Of a stretch of 51,920 nt of DNA, positions 23,586 through 33,992 are shown piece after piece. Below the pieces are notes generated by a model. The model did not search any database. It was not told the origin of the DNA and saw only the letters and a program-made list of their open reading frames with translations. Location: contig DASSJT010000184.1 of NCBI GenBank assembly GCA_035691065.1, positions 1-51,920 of the forward strand, in the 5' to 3' direction. Made by a program: the position numbers and the translations under genes. Within the stretch, counting starts at the first letter, position 1. Each line of letters opens with the position of its first letter. This DNA is from DASSJT01 sp035691065. Its GTDB lineage: Bacteria; Actinomycetota; Actinomycetes; Actinomycetales; Dermatophilaceae.

Positions 23586-24928
23586 GCCAGCCGCGTCCGC
23601 CGGTCACGCCGCCCGAGCCCTGGGCGTTCCCGGAGCCGGTGGAGCACGTGTTCCCCAACGGCCTGCGCCTGCTCGCCTACGACGTGCCGGGCCAGTACGT
23701 CATCTCGGTCCGCACCGCCATCCCCCTCCCGCTGGTGGCTGAGCCCCGCGCCAAGGAGGGCATCGCGACCCTGATGGCGAGGCTGCTCGACGAGGGGACC
23801 GCACGGCATACCCCTGAGGAGTTCGCAGAGCTGCTGGAGCGCAAGGGCATCGCCCTGGGTGCGGGCATGTCGGAGTCGGGCCTCGGCGTCGACCTCGACG
23901 TGCCCAAGCGCCATCTCCCCGACGCGCTCGATCTGCTGCGCCAGGCCCTTGCCGAGGCGGCGTTCCCCGAGGCCGAGGTGCAGAGACACGTCCGGACCCG
24001 TCTTGCCGAGATCGAGCAGGAGCGCGCCCTCGCACCGCACCGGGCCGCTCGCGAGTTCATCGCCACCTACTTCGACCCGGCGGAGCGGGCCTCCCGGCCC
24101 ACCGCGGGGTCGGCCGAGACCATCGGCGCCATCACGCGCGAGGACATCGTGGCGTTCCACCAGCAGCAGGTCGGTGCTCGCGGCATCACGGTGGCGGTGG
24201 CCGGCGACCTGTCAGGTGTCGACTTCGTCTCCCTCGTCGGCGAGACACTCGGCGCCTGGACCGGGGCGGAGGGGCGCACCGTGACCGCCGAAGAGCCCCC
24301 CCGACGCGCCCCCAACGCCGCCCGCCTCGTCATCGTCGACCGCCCCGGCTCGGTGCAGACCGAGCTCGCTGTGGGTGGGTCCGGTCCCGATCGACGGGTC
24401 GCGGGCTGGGCGGCCTACCCGGTGCTGAGCTTCGTGATCGGCGGGTCGCCCACGGCCCGGCTCGACGCCGTGCTCCGGGAGGACAAGGGCTACACCTACG
24501 GGATCCGCTCGTCCTTCCGGCCGCGCCGTCGAGGCGGCCTGTTCATGACCACCGGGTCGGTGCGGGCGGACGTCACCGCCGAGGCGCTGCGGATGCTCGT
24601 CGGCCTCCTGAACGCTGCGCGCGAGGGGTTCTCCGAGGAGGAGGTGCGCGCCGGCGTGGACTTCCTCGGCAAGACCGCGCCGGGTCGCTATGCCACCGCC
24701 GACTCCATCGCCGACGAGGCCGCCACCATGGCGCTCGACGACCTGGACACCACCTTCACCACGCGCACGCTCCAGGAGATGCGCGACCTCACGCCGGCTG
24801 ACCTGGCCACGGCATACTCGCGGTTCGCCGACGGTGCGTGGACGATCATCCTCGTGGGCGATGCGTCAGTGATCGCCGAGGAGGTCAAGAGTCTCGGTTT
24901 CGGAGACGTCGCCGTCGTTCCTGCCTAG
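23582..24928 (+). CDS. M16-family protein lacking the zinc motif, partner subunit
   Basis: The 448-residue M16 fold protein ('VFPNGLRLLAYDVPGQYVIS') has 'GIATLMARLLDEGT' where HxxEH should be, so it lacks the zinc ligands and is predicted inactive. The C-terminal half keeps the substrate-binding 'DKGYTYGIRSSFRPRRRGG' arginine-tyrosine region. It starts at the ATG overlapping the upstream stop, so the two are translated in coupled fashion and probably form an active/inactive heterodimer like the MPP alpha/beta pair. The substrate is unknown. Confidence 0.88.
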   Translation: MSQPRPPVTPPEPWAFPEPVEHVFPNGLRLLAYDVPGQYVISVRTAIPLPLVAEPRAKEGIATLMARLLDEGTARHTPEEFAELLERKGIALGAGMSESGLGVDLDVPKRHLPDALDLLRQALAEAAFPEAEVQRHVRTRLAEIEQERALAPHRAAREFIATYFDPAERASRPTAGSAETIGAITREDIVAFHQQQVGARGITVAVAGDLSGVDFVSLVGETLGAWTGAEGRTVTAEEPPRRAPNAARLVIVDRPGSVQTELAVGGSGPDRRVAGWAAYPVLSFVIGGSPTARLDAVLREDKGYTYGIRSSFRPRRRGGLFMTTGSVRADVTAEALRMLVGLLNAAREGFSEEEVRAGVDFLGKTAPGRYATADSIADEAATMALDDLDTTFTTRTLQEMRDLTPADLATAYSRFADGAWTIILVGDASVIAEEVKSLGFGDVAVVPA

Positions 24929-24937
24929 GATCCGTTC

Positions 24938-25564
24938 ATGACGTCTCCGTCCCTGGCCGCGAAGGCGGACTACTCGGCGCGGCGCCAGGCCACGCGCGCC
25001 CGGATCCTCGCTGCGGCGCGCGACCACGCGGTGAGGCACGGGTGGCGGCGGACCCGGGTGCAGGACGTCGCAGCCGAGGCCGGGGTCTCGCGCCCCACCC
25101 TCTACAAGGAGTTCCCGAGCAAGGAGGCGCTGGGGGAGGCCCTCATCTCCTACACGTCGGACGACTACTTCACCCGGCTGCGGTCGGCCCTCGACGGCGT
25201 GCAGGGCGGTCTACGGGAGTGCTTCGAGGCGGCCGCTCTCGCGGCCGTGCGGCAGGCGCAGGAGCGGCCGTTCCTCGCCGCCCTGATCACCGACGACGAG
25301 AACCGCCGGGGAGTCGTCCCCGGGGGCCAGGACATGGCCGCGCGCGTGCTGCCGCACGCCCTCGAGGTGCAGCTGCCCTACTACGTGGGTCGCTTCCCAG
25401 ACTTCGACGTCGCGCGGATCTCCTTCGCCATCAACGCCCTTGGCCGCGTGATGATCGGTTACATCCTGCAGAAGGGGCCCAAGCCGCCACCCGAGGAGTT
25501 CGCCGCGCAGGTGGCGGAGATGTGTGCGCTCTACGTCCAGGCCGGCTTGGGACCCGTCGACTAG
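24938..25564 (+). CDS. TetR/AcrR-family transcriptional regulator
   Basis: The 208-residue protein has an N-terminal TetR DNA-binding domain ('RARILAAARDHAVRHGWRRT', then 'VQDVAAEAGVSRPTLYKEFP') at about residues 18-65 and a helical ligand domain. It begins 9 bp after the M16 pair and may share its transcript or control it. The ligand is unknown. The ribosome binding site is weak (TAGGATC). Confidence 0.88.
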   Translation: MTSPSLAAKADYSARRQATRARILAAARDHAVRHGWRRTRVQDVAAEAGVSRPTLYKEFPSKEALGEALISYTSDDYFTRLRSALDGVQGGLRECFEAAALAAVRQAQERPFLAALITDDENRRGVVPGGQDMAARVLPHALEVQLPYYVGRFPDFDVARISFAINALGRVMIGYILQKGPKPPPEEFAAQVAEMCALYVQAGLGPVD

Positions 25565-25660
25565 GCACTCGCCGACCAGAGACTGGTCGACCAGAGACCG
25601 CCGACCAGGACTCGCCGACCAGGACTCGTCGACGAGGCACTCGCGGCGCGTCGACCGGAG
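25556..25660. repeat. 13-15 bp tandem repeat after the TetR stop, with a copy of the gene end
   Basis: Several copies of CTCGCCGACCAGRGA lie in tandem. The gene end GTCGACTAGGCACTCGC (25556-25572) recurs at 25628-25644 with 16 of 17 identical bases, the TAG stop reading GAG in the copy. Confidence 0.85.
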
Positions 25661-25673
25661 CCCTAGGAGCTGG

Positions 25674-26468
25674 TCAGGCTTCGTCGAGCCGCGACAGGCG
25701 CGCCAGCACCTCGTCGTGGAGCTGACCGTTCGTCGCCACGGCATTGCCGCCCCACGGGCCCTCGCGGCCCTCGAGGGAGGTGAACCGGCCACCCGCCTCG
25801 GCCACGATGGGCACCAGGGCAGCCATGTCGTAGACGGCGAGCTCGGGCTCCGCGGCGATGTCGACTGCTCCCTCTGCGACCAGCATGTACGACCAGAAGT
25901 CGCCGTAGGCGCGGTTGCGCCAGCAGCTCTCCGCGAGGTCAAGGAAGGCCCTCTGGCGCTGCACACCCGCCCAAGACGTGATGCTCGAGTACGACAGCGA
26001 GGCGTCGGCGAGACGGCTCACCTTCGAGACCGACACCCTCTTCGCCGCTGCCAGGCTCCGCCCAGTCCACGTGCCCGATCCCGTCGCGGCCCACCAGCGC
26101 CGGCCCAGGGCGGGGGCCGCGACGATGCCCAGGATCGGCTTCTCGTTGTCGACGAGTGCGATGAGGGTGGCCCAGACCGGAACGCCCCTGACGAAGTTGT
26201 GGGTGCCGTCGATCGGGTCGATCACCCACCGGCGCGGACCGTGGCCCGTCGTCTCGTACTCCTCGCCCTCGACGGCATCCCTGGGGCGCTGGCGCTTGAG
26301 GATGCCCCGGATGAGGTCCTCGGCGTCGCGGTCGGCGTCGCTCACCAGTGTCAGGTCGGGCTTGGACTCGACGACCAGGTCGACGGCCCGGAACCGCGAC
26401 ATGGTGATCTTCTCCGCGGCGTCCGCGAGCGTGTGCGCGAACCGCAGGTCGTCGTCATAGGTGGGCAC
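25674..26468 (-). CDS. hisN: Histidinol-phosphatase, inositol-monophosphatase type
   Basis: The 264-residue Mg-dependent phosphatase has 'KPDLTLVSDADRDAED', metal ligands in 'EGEEY' and 'WVIDPIDGTHNFVRG' (the DPIDGT motif), and the C-terminal 'EPELAVYDMAALVPIVAEAGG'. In actinomycetes this subfamily catalyses the histidinol-phosphate step of histidine synthesis; inositol monophosphatase is the main alternative. The GTG at 26468 is chosen because the protein there begins 'VPTYDDDLRFAHTLAD', the usual N-terminus. No ribosome binding site is visible, so a leaderless transcript is possible. It converges with the TetR gene across a repeat region. Confidence 0.85.
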   Translation of the reverse strand: MPTYDDDLRFAHTLADAAEKITMSRFRAVDLVVESKPDLTLVSDADRDAEDLIRGILKRQRPRDAVEGEEYETTGHGPRRWVIDPIDGTHNFVRGVPVWATLIALVDNEKPILGIVAAPALGRRWWAATGSGTWTGRSLAAAKRVSVSKVSRLADASLSYSSITSWAGVQRQRAFLDLAESCWRNRAYGDFWSYMLVAEGAVDIAAEPELAVYDMAALVPIVAEAGGRFTSLEGREGPWGGNAVATNGQLHDEVLARLSRLDEA

Positions 26469-26775
26469 CCGCGCAACGCTAGCGGCTGGCCGCCGTGCCG
26501 ACCGGGAGGGAGGCCAGTTCGTGATCCGGAGCGCCCTGCGGCGTCGCAACCCAAACGGCTGCGGTGCCGCAACGCAAAAGTAACGAGTCCGACGTGGGTC
26601 GGTCACATTTCTATTTCGTCTGCCCTCTCAACATCGCCATATCTTCCGGCGTGGACTTGTATGGGCCTCACACACGACGCCTTTGCGCGTTATTGAGTTA
26701 CGCCCGCTTTGGGCGTGGCTCAGCCCTCCGCCCGCTCACCGCAGGCGGCTGACCCGAACAAGTAGGAGGACATCC
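26469..26775. promoter_or_regulatory. Divergent promoter region, hisN and peptide transporter
   Basis: This 307-bp gap is distinctly more AT-rich than its surroundings at 26570-26700 (for example CACATTTCTATTTCG), as expected for a strong promoter of the binding-protein gene. It holds a small hairpin ACGCCC/GGGCGT near 26700-26716. No known operator was recognised. Confidence 0.5.
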
Positions 26776-28416
26776 ATGCGAGGAACCGCTCGCACGGTGG
26801 CCGTGGCCGGCATCTCCGCCATTGCCCTGCTCGCTGCAGGCTGTGGTGGAGGCGGCGGCACGTCCGGCGGATCGGCAACCACCGGCAAGACCGGCGGCTC
26901 GATCACCGTCCGGGGCTGCAACCCCGAGAACCCGCTCATCCCGGCCAACACCAACGAGACCTGCGGTGGCAACGTCCTCGACGCAATCACCGCCAAGCTC
27001 GTCCACTACAACTCGCAGACGGCGGCTCCGGAGAACGACATCGCCGAGTCGATCGAGACTACGGACAACCAGAACTTCACGGTCAAGCTGGTCAAGGGCT
27101 ACAAGTTCCAGGACGGCACCGAGGTCAAGGCGAAGAACTTCGTCGACGCGTGGAACTACGGCGCCCTCGGCACCAACGCCATGCTGAACTCCTACTTCTT
27201 CGAGCCGATCGAGGGCTTCGCCGACACGCAGTGTGCTGACGCCGACTGCAAGAGCAAGCCCAAGGCTCAGACGATGACCGGCCTGAAGGTCGTCGACGAC
27301 TACACCTTCACGATCAAGACCACGGAGAAGGTGTCCAACCTCCCGGTTCGCCTCGGCTACACCGCCTTCTCTCCGCTGCCGGACTCCTTCTTCAAGGACC
27401 CGAAGGCCTTCGGCGAGCACCCCATCGGCGCCGGCCCCTTCAAGTTCGACTCCTGGACCAAGAACCAGGAGATCAAGCTGAGCAGGTTCGCCGACTACTC
27501 GGGCAAGAACAAGGGCACGCTGGACGCCGTCACCTTCAAGATCTACCAGGACGCCGACGCGGCCTACAACGACGTCGTCGCCAACCAGCTCGACATCACC
27601 GACGAGGTTCCCTCCTCGGCGCTGATCGACGACAAGTACAAGCAGGAGCTCCCGGACCGCAACGCTCAGAAGGTGGTCGGCGTCGGCCAGACCATCACGT
27701 TCGCACCGACCAAGGTCGACCCGAACTACGCCAACCCGAAGATCCGCCAGGCCATCTCGATGGCGATCAACCGTGACGAGATCGTCAAGCAGATCTTCAA
27801 CAACACCCGCAAGCCGGCCACCGGCTGGGTATCCCCGGTCGTCGACGGCTACAAGCCCGACGCCTGCGGCGAGTTCTGCAAGTACGACCCGGCCAAGGCC
27901 AAGGCGCTCCTTCAGGAGGCCGGCGGCTTCAAGGGTGGAAAGATGACCCTTTCCTACAACGCGGACGCGTCGCACAAGGACTGGACCGAGGCGACCTGCA
28001 ACTCGATCAAGAACGCCCTCGGTGTCGACTGTGTTGCCACCCCGGTCGTGGACTTCGCAACCTTCCGTGCTCAGATCAACGCCCGGAAGATGAAGGGTAT
28101 GTTCCGTACCGGCTGGCAGATGGACTACCCGTCGATCGAGAACTGGCTGGCTCCGATCTACAGGACCGGTGCAGGCTCCAACGACGGTGACTACAGCAAC
28201 CCGGCCTTCGACAAGCTGCTCGAAGAGGCTGCCGCTGCCACCGACGCGGCTGCGGCAAACGCCAAGTACCAGCAGGCCGAGGCGCTTCTCGCCCAGGACA
28301 TGCCCGCAATCCCGATGTGGTATAGCTCTGACACCTTCGGCTGGTCGAACAAGGTGACGAACGTCAAGATCACGGCGTTCGGCACGTACGACTTCGCCTC
28401 CGTCCAGATGAAGTAA
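26776..28416 (+). CDS. Peptide ABC transporter substrate-binding lipoprotein
   Basis: The 546-residue SBP_bac_5 (DppA/OppA) protein has a lipoprotein signal with lipobox 'LLAAGC' (C23) after 'MRGTARTVAVAGISAIA'. Conserved family text includes 'KFQDGTEVKAKNFVDAWNYG', 'GAGPFKFDSWTKNQEIKL' and 'PNYANPKIRQAISMAINRDE'. It captures peptides or similar solutes outside the membrane and delivers them to the permeases downstream. The ATG follows AGGAGGACATCC. A 17-bp hairpin 27 bp past the stop probably lowers read-through, giving excess binding protein over the membrane components. Confidence 0.92.
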   Translation: MRGTARTVAVAGISAIALLAAGCGGGGGTSGGSATTGKTGGSITVRGCNPENPLIPANTNETCGGNVLDAITAKLVHYNSQTAAPENDIAESIETTDNQNFTVKLVKGYKFQDGTEVKAKNFVDAWNYGALGTNAMLNSYFFEPIEGFADTQCADADCKSKPKAQTMTGLKVVDDYTFTIKTTEKVSNLPVRLGYTAFSPLPDSFFKDPKAFGEHPIGAGPFKFDSWTKNQEIKLSRFADYSGKNKGTLDAVTFKIYQDADAAYNDVVANQLDITDEVPSSALIDDKYKQELPDRNAQKVVGVGQTITFAPTKVDPNYANPKIRQAISMAINRDEIVKQIFNNTRKPATGWVSPVVDGYKPDACGEFCKYDPAKAKALLQEAGGFKGGKMTLSYNADASHKDWTEATCNSIKNALGVDCVATPVVDFATFRAQINARKMKGMFRTGWQMDYPSIENWLAPIYRTGAGSNDGDYSNPAFDKLLEEAAAATDAAAANAKYQQAEALLAQDMPAIPMWYSSDTFGWSNKVTNVKITAFGTYDFASVQMK

Positions 28417-28442
28417 GGGACCTGACTTCCAGGATTCCGTGC

Positions 28443-28481
28443 GCCGTCGGCCTGCCAGCCCCGTGCTGGCAGGCCGACGGC
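28443..28481 (+). terminator. Perfect 17-bp hairpin after the binding-protein gene
   Basis: GCCGTCGGCCTGCCAGC (28443-28459) pairs with GCTGGCAGGCCGACGGC (28465-28481) over a 5-nt loop. It is an intra-operon attenuator or RNA-stability element. Confidence 0.85.
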
Positions 28482-28698
28482 CTGCCAGGAGACGTAGGCC
28501 AGCCAGCGCGGCCAAACCTGCCGCGATGGCGTGCGGCTCCCGCTTCTCCGAGGCTCCGCGACCGCCTTGCCCTACCCGGGTGCGCAACGCGTAGCGTGGC
28601 CTCAGACTTCGGACAAGCCGTTCAGATCCGGCTTACCATCCGACTAGCAGCCCTGCTTGCCACCCCCGCAGGCCGGGCCCGAGTTCCTAGGAGGTGAC

Positions 28699-29625
28699 AT
28701 GGGCAAGTACGTCGTTCGGCGACTGCTTCAGATGATCCCCGTGCTGCTGGGCGCGACCTTCCTGATCTTTGCCATGGTCTTCGCCCTCCCCGGCGACCCC
28801 ACGGCGGGCAAGTGCGGTGACCGCCCCTGCCCCGCGTCATACGTCGCGCAGTTCCGCGCCGAGCACAACCTCGACGACCCGCTGGTGGTGCAGTACGGCA
28901 AGTACCTCGGCAAGCTCGCGCAGGGCGACCTGGGCACCAACTACTACGGCATCCCCGTCAGGGACGACCTTCAGAAGCGCTATCCAGTGACCGCGAAACT
29001 CTCTCTCATGGCGGTCATCTTCGAGGCGGTTTTGGGGGTGATCGCGGGTGTGCTCGCCGGCATACGCAAGGGCAGGTTCATCGACAACCTGGTCCTGGTG
29101 AGCACCCTCGCCGTTATCTCAATCCCTGTCTTCGTCATCGGGGCGACCGGCCAGTACTTCCTCGGGGTCAAAGCCGGCCTCTTCCCGGTCACGGTGTCTT
29201 CCGATGCAGGTGTCTATGAGCTGCTGCTCCCAGCTATGGTGCTGGGGTCGCTGTCGGTCGCCTATGTGGCGCGCCTCACGCGCACCAACCTTGTCGAGAA
29301 CCTCCGTGCTGACTACGTGCGCACGGCTGTCGCGAAGGGCCTCACCCGGCGCCGGGTCATCGCCCTCCACACGCTGCGCAACTCGCTGATCCCGGTTGTC
29401 ACCTTCATCGGCATCGACTTTGGGACACTCCTCGGCGGCGCCATCGTCACCGAGCGCATCTTCAACATTCCCGGGGTGGGTGCCTATATCTACCGGAGCA
29501 TCAACGCACACGACGGTGTCGGCGTCGTCGGCGCGGTGACGGCCCTTGTGCTTGTCTTCCTCGTCGCGAACCTCCTCGTGGATCTTCTCTACGGCGTACT
29601 CGACCCGAGGATCAGCCATGACTGA
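28699..29625 (+). CDS. Peptide ABC transporter permease (DppB type)
   Basis: The 308-residue inner-membrane protein has about six helices: the N-terminal 'MGKYVVRRLLQMIPVLLGAT' helix, then a periplasmic loop with a Cys pair ('KCGDRPCPAS'). The EAA-like cytoplasmic loop reads 'DYVRTAVAKGLTRRRVIALH'. The ATG follows a near-perfect Shine-Dalgarno (TAGGAGGTGAC). The 282-bp gap to the binding-protein gene may hold a second promoter. Its stop overlaps the next start. Confidence 0.92.
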   Translation: MGKYVVRRLLQMIPVLLGATFLIFAMVFALPGDPTAGKCGDRPCPASYVAQFRAEHNLDDPLVVQYGKYLGKLAQGDLGTNYYGIPVRDDLQKRYPVTAKLSLMAVIFEAVLGVIAGVLAGIRKGRFIDNLVLVSTLAVISIPVFVIGATGQYFLGVKAGLFPVTVSSDAGVYELLLPAMVLGSLSVAYVARLTRTNLVENLRADYVRTAVAKGLTRRRVIALHTLRNSLIPVVTFIGIDFGTLLGGAIVTERIFNIPGVGAYIYRSINAHDGVGVVGAVTALVLVFLVANLLVDLLYGVLDPRISHD

Positions 29626-30547
29626 AGCCGCAATTGCCGTCGGCGCCGAGCCGACCACCATCACCGGCGACGAGGGCGCCGCCCGGTCGCTCACCTCCGA
29701 CGCCTGGCGCCAGTTGCGCCGCAATCCGCTCTTCTGGGTGTCGGTCGGCCTCATTGTGCTTTTCCTGACCATGGCCGTGGTGCCTCAGCTGTTCACCAAC
29801 ATCAGCCCCCATCTCGCCGACCTGTCCCGCTCGCGTGAGACCCCGAACGCCAACGCGTGGTTCGGCCGGGACCGCCAGGGCTACGACATCTTCTCCAGGT
29901 GCATTTACGGCGCCCGCGCGTCGATCATGGTCGGCGTGCTGGCAACGGTCGGCAGCGGGCTCCTCGGCGGGATACTCGGTACCGTCGCCGGCTACTACGG
30001 CGGCTGGGCCGACGCCATCGTCTCGCGCATCGCGGACATCTTCTTCGCTGTGCCGCTGCTCCTGGGTGCGATCGTGTTCATCTCCTCCTTCCCGAACAAC
30101 CCACAGAGCACGCCCTTCATCGTTGTTGTGCTCAAGGTGGTGGTGGCGCTGGTCATCCTGGGGTGGCCGAGCATCGCCCGGCTGCTGCGCTCGAGCGTGC
30201 TCCAGGTCAAGCCCAACGACTACGTCCAGGCGGCCAGGGCCCTCGGGGCGACTCCCTGGCGAATCATCAGATCGCACGTCCTGCCCAACGCACTGGCGCC
30301 GGTGATCGTGGTGTCCACCATCAACCTTGGCGCGTACATCGCCATCGAGGCGACGCTCTCGTTCCTCGGCATTGGCCTCACCCCGCCGGCCGTCTCCTGG
30401 GGCGTCGACATCTCGAGTGCCCTCGTGGGCATTCGCACGACGCCGCACATGCTGCTGTTCCCCAGCTTGTTCCTGAGTCTGACCGTCCTTTCGTTCATCA
30501 TGCTCGGCGACGCCGTGCGTGACGCGTTCGACCCGAAGATGCGCTGA
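29618..30547 (+). CDS. Peptide ABC transporter permease (DppC type)
   Basis: The 309-residue membrane partner of the previous permease has an N-terminal helix preceded by about 45 cytoplasmic residues ('SLTSDAWRQLRRNPLFWVSV'), 'HLADLSRSRETPNANAWFGR', and an EAA loop 'NDYVQAARALGATPWRIIRS'. The ATG lies 8 bp inside the upstream gene (ATGACTGA), so translation is coupled. Confidence 0.92.
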   Translation: MTEAAIAVGAEPTTITGDEGAARSLTSDAWRQLRRNPLFWVSVGLIVLFLTMAVVPQLFTNISPHLADLSRSRETPNANAWFGRDRQGYDIFSRCIYGARASIMVGVLATVGSGLLGGILGTVAGYYGGWADAIVSRIADIFFAVPLLLGAIVFISSFPNNPQSTPFIVVVLKVVVALVILGWPSIARLLRSSVLQVKPNDYVQAARALGATPWRIIRSHVLPNALAPVIVVSTINLGAYIAIEATLSFLGIGLTPPAVSWGVDISSALVGIRTTPHMLLFPSLFLSLTVLSFIMLGDAVRDAFDPKMR

Positions 30548-30561
30548 GCCGGGAGTTCACA

Positions 30562-31606
30562 GTGACCACCATCGACATCAATGACAGCACCCTTCCGGGC
30601 GCTGCGACGCACGGCTCGATGTACCAGCCCCAGGACGGCCTGCTGCTCGAGGTCGAGGATCTCTTCGTCGAGTTCCACACCGACGACGGCGTCGCGAAGG
30701 CGATCAACGGCGTCTCGTTCGAGCTCCGACAGGGCGAGACCCTGGCCATCCTCGGCGAGTCCGGATCCGGAAAGTCCGTCACGGCGCAGGCGATCATGGG
30801 CATCCTCGACATGCCGCCGGCCCGCATCGCCGAGGGCGCCGTGCGATACTGCGGCCACGACCTGCTCACCATGCCGGAGGACCAGCGCCGCAAGACGCGG
30901 GGCCCCGAGATCTCCATGGTCTTCCAGGACGCGCTAAGCTCGCTCAACCCGGTCTTTCCGGTGGGCTGGCAGATCGCGGAGATGTTCCGCAAGCACCGTG
31001 GGATGAACAAGTCCGATTCGCTCGAGCGGGCCACGCGCCTCATGGAGCGGGTCCAGATCCCGGGAGCCAGGCAGCGAGTCAAGGCCTATCCGCACCAGTT
31101 CTCCGGCGGCATGCGGCAGCGCATCATGATCGCCATGGCGATCGCGCTCGACCCTGCGGTACTCATCGCCGACGAGCCGACGACGGCCCTCGACGTCACG
31201 GTGCAGGCCCAGATCATGCACCTGCTGGAGGAGCTGCAGGAGGAGCGCCAGATGGGGCTCATCCTGATCACCCACGACCTAGGGGTGGTCGCCGACGTCG
31301 CCGACCGCATTGCCGTCATGTATGCCGGCCGCATCATGGAGCAGGCTGACGTCTACGACCTGTACCGCCAGCCGGCCCATCCCTACACCAGGGGGCTGCT
31401 CGACTCGATCCCGCGGCTGGACCAGAAGGGTCAGGTGCTCTCGGCCATCGGCGGGCTCCCGCCCAACCTGATCTATATCCCGACCGGCTGCGAGTTCCAC
31501 CCTCGTTGCAGATTCGCCCAGGATATCTGCCTTCGCGACCGTCCAGCGCTGCGCGAAGTCCTCCCGGGCCGCCTGAGCGCCTGCCACTTCGCCGAGGAGG
31601 TCCTCA

Positions 31607-31614
<8 letters not shown>
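30562..31614 (+). CDS. Peptide ABC transporter ATPase (DppD/OppD type)
   Basis: The 350-residue nucleotide-binding subunit has Walker A 'GESGSGKS', the Q-loop in 'MVFQDALSSLNPVF', signature 'FSGGMRQR', Walker B 'VLIADEPTTALD' and switch 'ITHDLGVV'. The oligopeptide-specific C-terminal Fe-S-like Cys cluster 'GCEFHPRCRFAQDICL' is present. The GTG follows GCCGGGAG. It overlaps the next gene by 8 bp. Confidence 0.93.
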
Positions 31615-32830
<1,216 letters not shown>

Positions 32831-32840
32831 CGTCGACTCT

Positions 32841-32899
32841 GTCTGCGGGAGGAGCGCCGAAGCCGCTGGTGCCGCCGCGGGGCCGCTCCTTCCCCAGAC
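32841..32899. terminator. Bidirectional hairpin between the transporter operon and rsgA
   Basis: GTCTGCGGGAGGAGCG (32841-32856) pairs with CGCTCCTTCCCCAGAC (32884-32899) at 14 of 16 positions. The loop is GC-rich. Confidence 0.65.
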
Positions 32900-32920
32900 A
32901 CGGTCAGGGTCTGACGTCGG

Positions 32921-33985
32921 TCAGTCGCCGTGCTCCCCGCCCCTGCTGCGCAGGAGGCGCCGCAGTGACTCCAGCCGTGAGGCCCCGGCCGGGCCGGCCT
33001 TTCCGCTGGCCACCCACTCGTCGAGGGCGCACTCCTCCTCGTCGTGGGTGCAGCCGCGCGGACAGTTCTCGGTGCCCGGCTCCAGGTCGGGGAAGTGCTC
33101 GATGATCCGGTCCGGGTCGACGTGCGCCAACCCGAACGAGCGCACGCCGGGCGTGTCCATGACCCATCCGCCGCCCGCCAGGCGCAGGGCGACCACCGAC
33201 GTGGAGGTATGCCGGCCACGGCCGGTCACGAGGTTGACGCCGCCAACCGCCCGGGCGGCATCGGGGACGAGCGCGTTCACCAGGGTCGACTTTCCCACGC
33301 CCGAGTGGCCGACGAGCACGCTCACCCGCCCGGCCAGCCGCTCCCGCAGCTCCTCGATGCCATGGACCGTCTCGCCAGATGCGCTGGCCTCGTCAGGGGA
33401 CGTGCTCGTGACGACGTATGGAACCTCGAGCGGTGCGTAGTTCGCCAGGAAGTCCTCGGGCCCGGTCAGATCGGCCTTGGTGAGGACCAGCAGCGGGTCG
33501 AGTCCAGCGTCGTAGGCCGCGACCAGGCACCGGTCGATCAGACGCGGGCGGGGCTCGGGGTTCGCCAGCGAGGTCACGACGGCAAGCTGGTCGGCGTTGG
33601 CCACGATCACGCGCTCCACCGGGTCGGTGTCGTCGGCAGACCGGCGCAGGACGGTGCGCCGCTGGGTGAGTCTCACGATGCGGGCGAGCGCATCCGGGCT
33701 GCCGGACGTGTCCCCGACGATCCCGACCTCGTCGCCCACGACGATGCCCCGCCGACCCAGCTCGCGTGCCTTCATGGCCACCACGATCCGCTCCGGGCTC
33801 CTGCGCCCCGAGCGCGGCACGAGCACGGCAAAGCGCCCTCGGTCGATGCCTGTGACCATTCCATGCACGGCGTCGCCGTGTGTGGGGCGGTCCTTGGAGC
33901 GCGGTCTCGAGCCACGCGGGTTGGGTCGGATGCGCACATCCGACTCGTCGTAGTCCTGCGTCCGGCGGCTTCGGCCCGGCGTCAT
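32921..33985 (-). CDS. rsgA: Ribosome small-subunit biogenesis GTPase RsgA
   Basis: The 354-residue circularly permuted GTPase has an OB-fold N-terminus ('HGMVTGIDRGRFAVLV'), G4 'LTKADL', then G1 'GHSGVGKSTLVNAL' and G3 'DTPGVRSFG'. The C-terminal zinc knuckle is 'CPRGCTHDEEEC'. It assists late 30S maturation. It starts 7 bp after aroA and is co-transcribed with it, the order seen in other actinomycetes. Confidence 0.94.
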   Translation of the reverse strand: MTPGRSRRTQDYDESDVRIRPNPRGSRPRSKDRPTHGDAVHGMVTGIDRGRFAVLVPRSGRRSPERIVVAMKARELGRRGIVVGDEVGIVGDTSGSPDALARIVRLTQRRTVLRRSADDTDPVERVIVANADQLAVVTSLANPEPRPRLIDRCLVAAYDAGLDPLLVLTKADLTGPEDFLANYAPLEVPYVVTSTSPDEASASGETVHGIEELRERLAGRVSVLVGHSGVGKSTLVNALVPDAARAVGGVNLVTGRGRHTSTSVVALRLAGGGWVMDTPGVRSFGLAHVDPDRIIEHFPDLEPGTENCPRGCTHDEEECALDEWVASGKAGPAGASRLESLRRLLRSRGGEHGD

Positions 33986-33992
33986 GGGCGGC

